Shown here piece by piece: positions 54,206 to 64,000 of a stretch of 64,000 nucleotides of DNA. Numbering within the stretch: the stretch's first letter is position 1; the number at the start of each line of letters is the position of its first letter. Both the position numbers and the translations under genes were made by a program. The notes beneath the pieces were generated by a model. That model was not told the DNA's origin. It did not search any database and worked only from the letters and a program-made list of their open reading frames with translations. The stretch comes from Pseudeuparius sepicola (taxonomy: Eukaryota; Arthropoda; Insecta; Coleoptera; Anthribidae): contig OY987302.1 of NCBI GenBank assembly GCA_963920635.1, positions 37,947,500 to 38,011,499 of the forward strand. Reading direction: 5' to 3'.

Positions 54206-55665
54206 TACACACAAGGCGATTCAGTCATGATGGAAAACAATTTAACCACACAATAGGGGAGGCCCACTAATAGGGAAAATGGGAAAACTTTTTTACGACC
54301 TTATCACCCGAGTAACTCAATGATCATGGTTGAAAGATGAGTGCTGTTGGCTGTTGTCATATTTACTTAATTGTTGATTCTACAAATGCCAACTGTTGTA
54401 TTGTTATACTAGCATTACAAGCTGCAGTATTTGCTTGAGGACTTTTCTCGAATTTCCGCACACATATGTATAGTAATTTTTAAATTACACGATAATATTG
54501 CTAACAGTATAACATTACAAAATCGTAATAACGTCTACACAGCGTTCCGTTTTGCACGTTTTCGGTTTTTTCTTGTTTTTTTTTATGTAAGCAAGAAAAG
54601 CCAGAAGGTTGTGATGATCACCGCTTCAGTAGCCATGTCTGTCTTTTAGTGCCTATATAATGCAACGCGCATTTCGTGTACTGATGTGATGACAGATGAC
54701 AGTGTATGCAACACTTATTACTTACTACTGCCCCAGTCTTATTACGAATGTACAGAGGTAGATATTATTTAAAGATTGCTCACACCTTAACTTTTTAAAT
54801 TCTGGACCTAGAAAAAAATGATAAATCTGAAAGTAGTAGAAAATTTCCTTGCGATCTCAATGCACTGATCAGAAAAACAATATCTACCTAATTGAAAGTC
54901 GCATTTTTCAGATATAGACAAGAACTCTATTTCTAGGCACTAAAAGTTTTAATTAATATAGGTAATAATAACTTATAAGTATAAGATAGTAGTTGTTACG
55001 TTTGTTTAAAGATGCCAATAATACCAAAGATCATCATGATCTTTGATAATACCTCTATTTTGTTCAACGCACAAGGTCTACCGTCCCAACCAACGATATA
55101 ATATATGAATGACTCACGCTAATACAAATAACACGGGTTTTGTTTTGCTTGTACATTAGCGGATCAGGGGAAAAAGACGAGGTAATTTGTTTACATTGGC
55201 ATTTCTTAAATTCAGTCTTTCCTATTTTGTAATGCATAGTAAATAGTTTTTTGATAGACTTGTATATCGTATATATGATTTGAGATAGGTACTTATATTT
55301 ACAAAATACCGTAAATCGTATAAAAAAACTGGAAACATTGAATGTGCCAACAATAACATCTTTTAAAAATCATGAAACAAAACAAGTTGCCTTTGGTAAT
55401 GTATCTATTCCTATATGTATATCGTTGGTCCCAACAATACGTTTTTGATGTTTCTTAGTACGCCATTTACATTGATTATTAAACTATTTTTTTGGGTATT
55501 TTTTCTTTCCGTCCATATAATAAATGGAGTTTAATTTTTTTAGAGGAATGTAAACAACTATCTTATGCCTTACATGGTAATATTGATTAAAAAAATATGG
55601 TAAAAAGGTATGGCTGTAAACTGGCAAACGGTTCTAGCAGATATATGACACATATATTATATACA
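54206..55665. other. Intron stretch
   Basis: AT-rich. A near-palindrome CAAAGATCATCATGATCTTTG lies near 55026. No gene seen. Confidence 0.55.
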
Positions 55666-56377
55666 TACAGGGTGGACCCAGATCGACTATACGATAGGTG
55701 TAAAAGACAAAAAAATTTCGAGTTGCAACTTGACCTTTAGGGGATCAGCCTTGCTTGATTAGAAACTAATTTGCACCATATTATTATATTTTAAAAATCA
55801 AGCAGGCCTTGACAGGGGCAATTTATTCGTTTCCAGTTCAGGTAAACTACATTTTCCGTAAGAGATATCGAAACATTGTATTGAAAAAAGTTATCTAGAA
55901 TGAAAATTTAAGTCCCCGTACCAAATTTTAAAACAATCGGCAGACTTTGATTTATTTTTAATTTCAACTTTATTTTTTGGAAAAAAATGAAAGTATGCCG
56001 ATTGTTTTGAAATTTAGTACAGGGTCTTAAATTTACATTCTGAAAATTTTTTCCTGATAAAATTTTTCGATAAATGTACTTGATTTGCGCTAAAACCGCA
56101 AAAATTTAAAAAATTTGGTACGGTGATTTGGAATTGCATTCTGAACAACTTTCTTTCATAAAATTTTTCGATATCTCTTGAGGAAAAGGTAGTATACCTG
56201 AACTGAAAATGAAAAAATTGCCCCTGTCAAGGCCTGCCTGATTTTTAAAATATAAAATTACGGTGCAAATCACTTTCTAATCAAGCAAGGCTAATCCCCC
56301 AAAGCTCAAGTTTCAACTCGAAATTTGTTTGTCTTTTACACCTATCGTATACCTAGTCCATCTGGGTCCTCCCTGTA
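55666..56377. mobile_element. MITE with about 220 bp inverted arms
   Basis: The left arm, TACAGGGTGGACCCAGATCG through GGCCTTGACAGGGGCAAT and AGAGATATCG, is returned inverted by the right arm, which ends CATCTGGGTCCTCCCTGTA. About 712 bp, with no coding capacity. Confidence 0.88.
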
Positions 56378-57429
56378 TATCATTGGACTCGAAATTTTGT
56401 GTAAGTTTCAAATAACGAATAATATACAAGGTGATCCATTAAAAATATATGCTTTGTTCAATCTGGAAAAAAATCGACTTCCAATAATTGAGATAGTAAA
56501 AAAATTCCTGCAAGATCATGTTTATAATTTTTTTCTTGGTCTAAAATTTGAAACGTTAATTGATGAGCGTTAGTTGTTCGAGAAACAATTATTAGAAGAG
56601 GCAGATGTAAGCGTTGGAAGTGATACGGGTGGTAAAATACAACAACATACAAGCACGGCGCGATCGAAGATTGTGAGAAAAGAAGTCGGTTTCTGGTGAT
56701 GTTCTGTAGTGATAGAATGATGTGTATGTTGGAACGTGCGACACTGAAGGATGCCCTGCAATCTGTCATAGTCAGCGTCTCCGGCGATTTGCCTCGATAT
56801 TTCGTTGTACGAGACTCTACGGTCGGCCATCTTCATTTCTTCATTTCTAGACAGGTGGCGTGTCGCTTTTTGTTATTCTGCTTTTGCCAGAGACAAGGCG
56901 AGTGGCTATAATTCGGCTACCCCACAGCAACCACTTTGTTAGAGCGGCTGCTCCAGAGCAATTCGGGGTGAGATCGTTTACAAATAATAAATAAAACAAT
57001 CAACTTAGAACTAAAAATTTAAAAATTTAAAACCTCCTGAAAAATTATAATAATATAGTAATAACTGTCATCATATTTTTAGATTTCTGGTATATTTTCT
57101 ATCTGTTGTATATTTACTATCTGTTGTGCAACTGGCCACTAAGCCCCGGGGGTCACAAGCCACTATGCGCCAGTTTGCCATTCTTACCAGCATTAAGCGC
57201 TATTAATACACTTCTGAAAAATATATATTTTTTGGATGACTTATTTTTTTTTAATTTCGGATTCGTATGAAGCTTTTTTTTTTCACCTTAAAATGTTATA
57301 CATCATGACTGAATCACCAAGAGTTGTGCAATTGCCACTACTCAACGCTTTCAGGGTAAACTATGGATTGCACCACCCTACCAAGTTCAACACTCGTGAT
57401 GCAGCAAAAACTGGCCACTGGCCGCCGCA

Positions 57430-57463
57430 AATACTTGGATGTTCAAAAGAACATCCAAGTATT
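57430..57463. repeat. Perfect 15 bp hairpin, AAAA loop
   Basis: AATACTTGGATGTTC, then AAAA, then GAACATCCAAGTATT. Confidence 0.95.
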
Positions 57464-57589
57464 ATTTATCATCCAATTTCAATTTTTTTTACCATCGTGT
57501 TGCTTACTGAAAGGGATTTCCAATAACGTAGTACGGACCCATTAAAAATACGAGTGCAGGCTACGGGGGAGAGGTGTAAGCGTTACAAA

Positions 57590-57860
57590 AATTACCCCCT
57601 CTAAACCAAAATCGACGGGTGGGAGCGACTTTTCAAAAACCGGGGATGAGTTGAATTAGACGGCGGCGTATGGACTCTTTTACCTGGGACACAAAAAATA
57701 GAGAAGTGGCTCTGGAGAGGAGGGGGTGGGTCTTATAAAAATGAAATATGATTTAAAAAGTGTCCTCGTCTAAACCAAAATCGACCGGTGCGAGCGATTT
57801 TTAAAAAACCGAGCATACGCTGAATTAGAAAGGGTGGACACTTTTATCTGAGACGCATTA
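57590..57860. repeat. Diverged direct repeat, about 175 bp offset
   Basis: CTAAACCAAAATCGAC, GGTG, GAGCGA, GTTGAATTAGA and CTTTTA recur in order at about 57600 and 57770. Confidence 0.75.
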
Positions 57861-58195
57861 GTCATTGTAACGATATTGCTTCCACATCTCCACTGGAAAG
57901 GTCTTTCTTTTTGGATTAAGATTAAGACTGTAAAATATTCCTTTTTCGAATTCCCTATTAAGATATTCGCTCTTATCGCAGTGCTAAAAATTTCAAGAAT
58001 TGATAATATCCTATGGAGAATATCATTTCCTATATTATGCAAGCAGTTTAATTGTGGAAACTATTCATCCAGTTGCTGAAGGTCCGAACCTAAATTTCTA
58101 AGTAAGCTATTTTAATGTTTTTTTTTTTGCTATAAAAGTAAGAGAACAACAAGAACAACAAACAAGAAACACCAATGACAATAGCAATAACCCAC

Positions 58196-58342
58196 CTGTT
58201 CTAGCAGACGCAACTTCCTGCGGTGCGTGTGCTCTTCGAGGCGGTCTACGTATTCACGCAATTCTTCGATCTCCTCCTTCACTTGTTGGACAGTATCCAA
58301 CTCGTGCTTGATGGCCACCATGTCTCGCTTTACTTCTGATAC
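58196..58342 (-). CDS. Glut1: Glut1-like gene, coiled-coil exon 2
   Basis: This 147 bp exon encodes 49 residues, VSEVKRDMVAIKHELD to RKLRLLEQ, phase 0 at both ends. The acceptor is TTGGTGTAG and the donor CAG|GTGGGT. It is almost all charged helix with a heptad pattern (VKEEIEELREYVDRLEEH) and ends in a basic stretch THRRKLR just before helix 1. This is not part of the standard 12-helix transporter fold and would lie in the cytoplasm. Phase-consistent joining to both neighbours and clean splice sites are the reasons to assign it to Glut1. Confidence 0.85.
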
Positions 58343-60148
58343 CTACACCAATCGGAAATTTGCCATAAATTGTGTTTTAACTTCTTAAATTAAAACCGAC
58401 CTAACAACGAACACGCAAAAAAACAAACACTAGAAGAAAAATAATCTGCACAATCAAATTTAATCGCTTATAACAACGGAACATAAAATTGAAGTTACTA
58501 CTCAAATGTAAAACCAAATAAAATAATATGAGAAACTATTGGTGCAAAACAAAATCAAAGTTTGAAGAATTTGCAACAAATTAAAAACGAACCATGCATT
58601 TACGTCGAGATAGTTTGCTAACGTAAAAGAGGAAAACCGGTAGCAAGTAATTGAATTTCACACCCTGTTAACTTTTCGACACATTATTATGATTAATTAA
58701 CGCTAGCATGCTGTTAATTTCAAGGATAAAGAAAAATTTCAAAGGGGAAAATTCATGAAAATTTTATCATATTTATAATATTTTTATAATTTTATTTATT
58801 TATATCATTTATCTTTTTATATAATTTCTATTTTTTTCTTTAAACATTAAGAAGACGTTACTGACTACTGCCGTCTAATTACACTTCATTGATAAAAAAA
58901 TACCCTAAAACCTATTTTTTGCTTCTGTGTTCATGGGAAGATAAGGTCAACTATGCTTGGATTTGTATCTACAATGAATTACAATTGGGGTTTATATTTC
59001 TTTCACTTCACTACATTAATCTTAATCTTAAGTGGAACACATTAATCTCGTATATATGACCTCATATCAGTGTTCCGGAATGACGTAATCGAAAATAAAA
59101 ACTTTTGATAGGGAGGTTCTAAATCTAAACTGCAAAATTGCAAAGTTTAGACCAAATCGAACGAAAAATTTTTTTGGTCTTCTCTCCCGTCAGTCACAAG
59201 CTGCCCGCTCTTTCTTTCTTTCGATTTACATTTGACTTGCTTCAGATGTTTTGTGGTGTTAGCTAAAATACTCAAAAATAAAATTACCGACTTTCGGCAA
59301 GTGTAATAAGTATGTACATACTTTACGATATACAGACTTCTGTCAGCGGCTCTGTTAGACTTCTCTCAGCGGCTCTCAATAGCTTCTACCGATTTTTAAC
59401 AATCCTACCGAATTATATCTCGTTTATTTTTTAGTTAAAAATAACACCTTAGGCGTGCTCAATTGACTCAACTTTACCCATGATTAAAATTTTTGTAGTA
59501 GGGCAGTAAATTTAATTTCGTTGAAAGATTTGAATGTTTCTTTCATTGAGGAGCTATACATATATTATATCAACAAAAATTGGTTAGAATGAAAAATTAT
59601 GTTCACAAATCTCCACAAATTTTTAGGGTAATTTTTCATTCCGAACTCAAAGAAGTATTAGGCCGGCTGATTTTAAATACATGAAAACAGAATGATTGTC
59701 AAGAATTTTAAATCTAAAATCGACTCTAAAATTAACCAAGCTATTGCGAAAAATGATTTTTGAATTTCAACTTTTCTACTTAATCTTTTTGTACACATAT
59801 AGCTAACTTGGGTTCAATAGTCACTATTTGGCTTCAAAAATCTATTGTTAGCGGAGTGACCTCCTTCCTTAGTCACAGTTCTGCATGGACGACATTTAGC
59901 GTTTTCGCTTTTTAGACCAAAACATACCTACAGATTATTTTTACTGGAGGAAGGAAGTGTATTACGGAATACCTACATGATTAGAACCCCATGTTCCAGG
60001 TTAAAATTAGTGTGTCTGTGAACCTCTTCTCGTTAGGAATTAGGTATTAAAGCATTCAAGATTCTGCATGTCGTTTTATGTTAGGAAAATACATCGTAAA
60101 AATAAAATTTTCCTATCGAGTTTTCCTCAAGTTCGTCTAGCGACTAAC
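58343..60148. other. Intron stretch
   Basis: AT-rich, no repeat family recognised, no open frame of note. Confidence 0.55.
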
Positions 60149-60361
60149 CTCCGACTGGCAAGACTCCACCGACTTCGTAAGTTCCTGCAGCTGCGTGCGG
60201 ATCTCGCACAGTGCGACGGTCGTCTCTAGATGGCGGTCGCCGCGCTGCAATTCGTCCAGCTTCGCACTCAGGTTCATGCTCATCACGCTGACCTGCTTCT
60301 GCAAACTGGACAGGGGGTTGCGCTTACGCGGGGGTCGTTTGTAGCCATTGGAATAGATTTG
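60149..60361 (-). CDS. Glut1: Glut1-like gene, coiled-coil exon 1 (5'-most visible)
   Basis: This 213 bp exon encodes 71 residues, QIYSNGYKRPPRKR to ESCQSE, phase 0 at both ends. The acceptor is TTAGTTGTAG and the donor GAG|GTTAGT. A short basic stretch, GYKRPPRKRN, is followed by a heptad-rich helix (LQKQVSVMSMNLSAKLDEL). The GC content and codon use resemble the other Glut1 exons and contrast with the AT-rich intron. There is no suitable start, so at least one more exon lies upstream. Membership in Glut1 rests on exon phase, strand and order; a separate coiled-coil gene that ends here is less likely because the next exon continues the helix in frame. Confidence 0.82.
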
Positions 60362-63300
60362 CTACAACTAAGCAAGTGGTTTATCGACGTGCGCATCTAA
60401 TCTAACATCATAGATGAGTTATTAAGATGGGACAGTTGTGTTGTGTTTATGAAAACAAAACACATTTAAGTACCTACGTTATCACCATATGGTTACTATA
60501 ATATTCCACAGAGGACCTACGTCTACGACATTCGGTCCCAGTCTACGAAATGGATAAGTAGTATTTTCTAGTTAACTGAACAGATATAATTTCATATCCA
60601 CCCTAGGTAGGGTATGAAATCAACTAATCACAGTTAAGCTTTCTCCGGCACGTTTTGACATGTTTGCAAAAGCAACCAATAACAATTAAGCTTTCAACGG
60701 CATGTTTTGACTTGTTTACAAATAAAGCACCTTATGAGTCTCATATCTGTCGCATTTCTTCCCCATTCTATTGACAAAGATAAATTTTAAATAAAAAAAT
60801 ATTTTCTAATCCATGCAGGCCTCACTTATAACTTATCGAATATGCAATAGTGTAAATGTGTAATATCTAGCATATTTGGCTTTGTCCGTTGATAAAAAAA
60901 TATTTCAGTCAACGCTCTCAACCTAAGTGGGTTCAGTAGATTCACAGCGGTGTCGATTTTTGAATTTATGCAAAATTATACCTACCTACTAGGTATATTT
61001 TTTTACAAATCAAACTGCTTTCTTTTGCAACTAGCAATATTTGAATACGTTCTACAAACTACTATTGTAGATAGACACAAGGGTATCCCAGGCAATAAGA
61101 TAATAAAACCTAGAAAACTTTCTGTAACATAATTGCAATTAATATTATAAATTTCCTTCCTAGTCCAACATTTAAATTTCTGAGAATTCCGTCAAATCAA
61201 CAAATCACTGTTGGTTTAATGGTTTCTTAGAGTGAAGTTTTTTTTAAGATTTTTATGAACTTTTCTAAAGCCTTTAGGTGGCTTTAATGTTTAATTTTGG
61301 GTATTTTATGTTTACAACTCGACTCCATTTAACTTTTGAAGTTTTCTTATGAATTTTTGATAATATAATTTTTTTAAAATGTGCTTGGAAGCTTTGTATA
61401 ACTCACAATGAATTATTTCGCTGCTGAAGATGAACCCTTGGTGGTTTGAAACATGTACAGTTTCTTTTTGAGAATATAAACTGTTTGTGGAGTTTCGACT
61501 GTAAGGTTGGCTTTATTAAGAGGCTACGATACTTATGAAGTCCGCCTGAAGTGTCCGACTCAATTCAGGACAAACGTCGCTCGATTAGATATGCCTATCC
61601 TTTTCCTTCCTCTAGTCCCCACGACTCCCCACTCCAGCCTGCCCCTTCATAGTGCTACGATTGAGGGGCAGGCCGGCCGTGGGTACTACACTGAGAAAAA
61701 TCTGTAACTTTGTAAAAAAAAAACCTGTTTAATTCAATATGAGATATTATTCCTCAAACTCAAGCAGAAGCTTTTGTGTAACTAACAATAATCAATTCAA
61801 TTACAATTGATATTGAATTCTAATGAATAATTTAAATGTAATATTTTATTTCAATAAATAGCGTGTTCTGGAATTGATTCTATAATACTTCTTTTCTAAG
61901 CACATTCTTTTGTCAGAACAACATAACGTTTCATGGTGTTGAATTGAATAGGGATACATTTAACTGTTCATTATACTGAAATTACAACTATTGTCACTGA
62001 ATTTTTGCTGGATTTGTAATACTTAATTGTGGGTACTAATATCAATTATAGCCATTCACTTGCAGTGTTCATTATGACTACGAACGATATAGAGTGTAGG
62101 GTTGATTCAAAACCTTTAATTTGCGATCACTGTGTGCACTCCTAAGTTAACCCCCAGTTAACCCTGAAAAAATCAGCTTGTTTTAAAGAATTTTTTTTAC
62201 CCTTATAAAGCACTTTAGATAGTGGTGATCTTTTACCTATATCTCGTGAAGTATTGAAGTTAAAAAAAAAACTTCATGAGGGAAAGTTGTAGAGAACGTA
62301 ATAATGTATACATAAGAAGAAAAAAAATTGTACACATGAGAAGAAAAAAAATTGCAAAAAAATGTTTGCAAAACCACTCCTATTGCGGGGTTCGTAACAC
62401 GACTTCGACGGTGATTTTTTGGGGTTATACTCAGGACGCTACCCAAAACCAACCCTGAAAATATCTACCTGTTAAGAATCATTTTTTTTCTACCTCTATA
62501 AAAAAATGACAATTTGCTTGGACTATGATTACTTACATTGATGAATATAAAAGTTGCAATTAAGTTATTTTGTTCATCCAATGAATTATAATGTTTTTTC
62601 AGTTGCTTCTGGGGTACTCTTATATAGTTTGGAGTAGTCTGAGGGTGAGAATTATTATTATTCAAATAAAATAAATTTAATTGTTTAAATAAAACATAAG
62701 ATATTTTAAAACCGAGGTTATGCTTTCATTGTAGTATGCAAATTTTAGTATCGAAGTGACAATACGTCTTCTTAACGGAAATTCAAACTATTTTAAACTT
62801 ATTGGTTCATCTGCAATTACGTCAAAAGTATAGATTATATTGTTGGGACCACATGGATTTGCTTGTATATTTAAAGTAGGTAATGGAAAAGTGACTATAT
62901 ACACGAACTCACTAAAATCACAACAGTCTTTTTTTCCTGTGTAGACGTGTAGATAATATGAAATAATAACTCGTGCCGGCCGCCGCCGACGGCCGCCGGG
63001 GTCACACGAGTCTCGCCGATGCCGACGAAGAAGCGCGAATATATATTTAAAAAACGGCGGTGGCCTGTTTGCTTTATTGCAAAAATGATATTTTTCAGGG
63101 CGTTCACTTTTCGTTGGCAACACACTGCATAGCTTTTTGGCGTCGAAGCAATTTTACTATTATTTTTCATATCAGCAAAGGTGCATGCTATGAAGGGTTC
63201 GTGTATAAAAAAAAGTTCTGTAATTGCTCAATTATAAAATCTAAATTAACGATTCGATTACCGAATTCTTCTTGAACCACATTAGGGTCAGTTGAACATC

Positions 63301-63806
63301 TATTAATGTTTGATTGGATAATTGTTCTGCATAATAGTGTTGCTACGACTAAAAAAGTGCGTCTAAAGTCTACTTCTTCAAAATGTTTTATATAACTAGT
63401 AGGTATTCCATATTTACATTTGTGTAATAATAAATAAATCGAACTAAAAACTTTCTACCCTGTAAGAGTTCACTTTAGAGGGATTAGAGTGAATAGGCCA
63501 TATTATATCACAACGGTTTCGTTAATCTATAAAATTACATCCTCAAGGACTAATTTATAGAGTTACGAAACTGGTCTCCCTTTTTAAATAAAGTAATAGT
63601 TGTGAGATAATAGGAGCTATTAATTTCTAATCCCTTGTAAATGTTCCATTCAAAGCCCTGTTTTTCCCAGAAAGTTTGTTTCCCAAACCATATGCACCTG
63701 CAGTACTACTTATACCTAAATCCGAATAAGTGTGCAAAATGCAAAATATGTAGGTACCCCTCTCTCAAATTCTGGAAACCATATTAGGTACATACCTACG
63801 GGAATA
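60362..63806. other. Upstream intron or flank
   Basis: No exon could be assigned. Seen: a two-copy 52 bp direct repeat near 60627-60725 (TTAAGCTTTC, GGCA, GTTTTGAC), a retroelement-tail-like block near 61430-61480 (CTGAAGATGA, GGTTTGAAACATG), and a small A-rich repeat (AGAAGAAAAAAAATTG) near 62315-62355. Confidence 0.5.
62975..63050 (-). promoter_or_regulatory. GC-rich island with TATA-like flank
   Basis: GGCCGCCGCCGACGGCCGCC stands out from the AT-rich surroundings. On the minus strand a TATA-like TTTAAATATATATTCGCGC lies just before it. It could be a promoter and 5' exon of the Glut1 gene, 2.6 kb upstream of the first exon seen. Nothing proves transcription. Confidence 0.3.
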
Positions 63807-63999
63807 AAAGCACTCAAGCCCACAAATTACTCCTATTGGTTTCACTCCATGTGACTGTTGTGACATCATTATCAAACATTGTAGGTATTCTTGCCCTGAC
63901 TGCGGTTCAGTTTCAGAACCTTATTCTGACAAATCTGAATTATCGAACATCCTAGAAAATGTATTAAAATATCATAAATTCGACAGACTGGAACAATAA
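63807..63999 (+). other. Short cysteine-rich open frame at the window edge
   Basis: An open stretch of 63 sense codons, with no ATG at its start, runs from the codon after TAA at about 63804 to a TAA ending at 63999. It reads FTPCDCCDIIIKHC, RYSCPDCGSVSEPYSD and ends KYHKFDRLEQ. The C-x-C-C, H-C and C-x2-C spacing suggests a small zinc-binding module. It may be an exon or an element fragment. No family recognised. Confidence 0.3.
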
Positions 64000-64000
64000 A

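Larger units (their letters stand above)
56378..58195. other. Intron stretch with small repeats
   Basis: A MITE-type end lies near 56424, a perfect hairpin at 57430-57463 and a direct repeat at 57590-57860. A minus-strand frame near 56836 (MKMADRRVSYNEISRQ) hints at a mariner-type N-terminus but goes nowhere. Confidence 0.5.

Noticed and set aside
56570..56836. Possible mariner transposase start (MKMADRRVSYNEISRQ)
   Set aside because: Only about 15 residues resemble the family; the rest does not, and no terminal repeats were seen.

Overview
This is an AT-rich, repeat-dominated piece of an insect nuclear genome. The evidence is spliced genes with GT-AG introns, a sugar-transporter gene that reads as the insect Glut1 orthologue, an insect-type errantivirus, and hAT, MULE-like, Penelope-like and many short inverted-repeat elements. 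The order of insect cannot be fixed from the sequence alone.

The only host gene I can support is a Glut1-like facilitative glucose transporter on the minus strand, running from at least 60361 down to 10837. Eight exons were placed at base resolution (60149-60361, 58196-58342, 50159-50415, 48495-48619, 29949-30226, 26970-27158, 19855-20067, 10837-11040). Their phases agree and they give 542 continuous codons. The first two exons encode a cytoplasmic coiled-coil extension. The next six encode transmembrane helices 1 to about 11. The start codon lies upstream of the 60 kb exon, and the last helix and tail lie beyond 10837 and were not found. Introns reach 18.3 kb.

Everything else is mobile DNA or its remains, mostly in the introns. 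0-7.4 kb: a 1.2 kb inverted repeat with CXC-type cysteine-rich fragments, a 503 bp tandem duplication, and a broken FLYWCH/MULE transposase gene cut by a 488 bp-class MITE and by a hAT element with a perfect 8 bp target duplication; then a second hAT-like element. 7.4-19 kb: minisatellites, many elements with ACAGGGTG-type ends, a LINE endonuclease fragment and a 1.16 kb palindrome carrying four tRNA-like copies. 20-36 kb: more inverted-repeat elements, a decayed transposase-like gene (23.7-25.8 kb), a GC-rich 70 bp minisatellite, a Penelope-type GIY-YIG fragment and a satellite array of about 125 bp units.

36.9-45 kb holds the most striking object: a 6841 bp errantivirus (37978-44818, plus strand, antisense to Glut1) with two 197 bp LTRs that are identical by eye, a CGCA target duplication, a primer-binding site, a polypurine tract, gag, pol and env. 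It is inserted in the 3' part of an older, decayed Ty3/gypsy copy. gag and pol overlap with a -1 shift and a slippery heptamer. env has no AUG at its head and looks splice-dependent. pol carries one in-frame stop after the integrase core. 45-64 kb returns to intron and flank sequence with further long-armed inverted-repeat elements and the 5'-most visible Glut1 exons.
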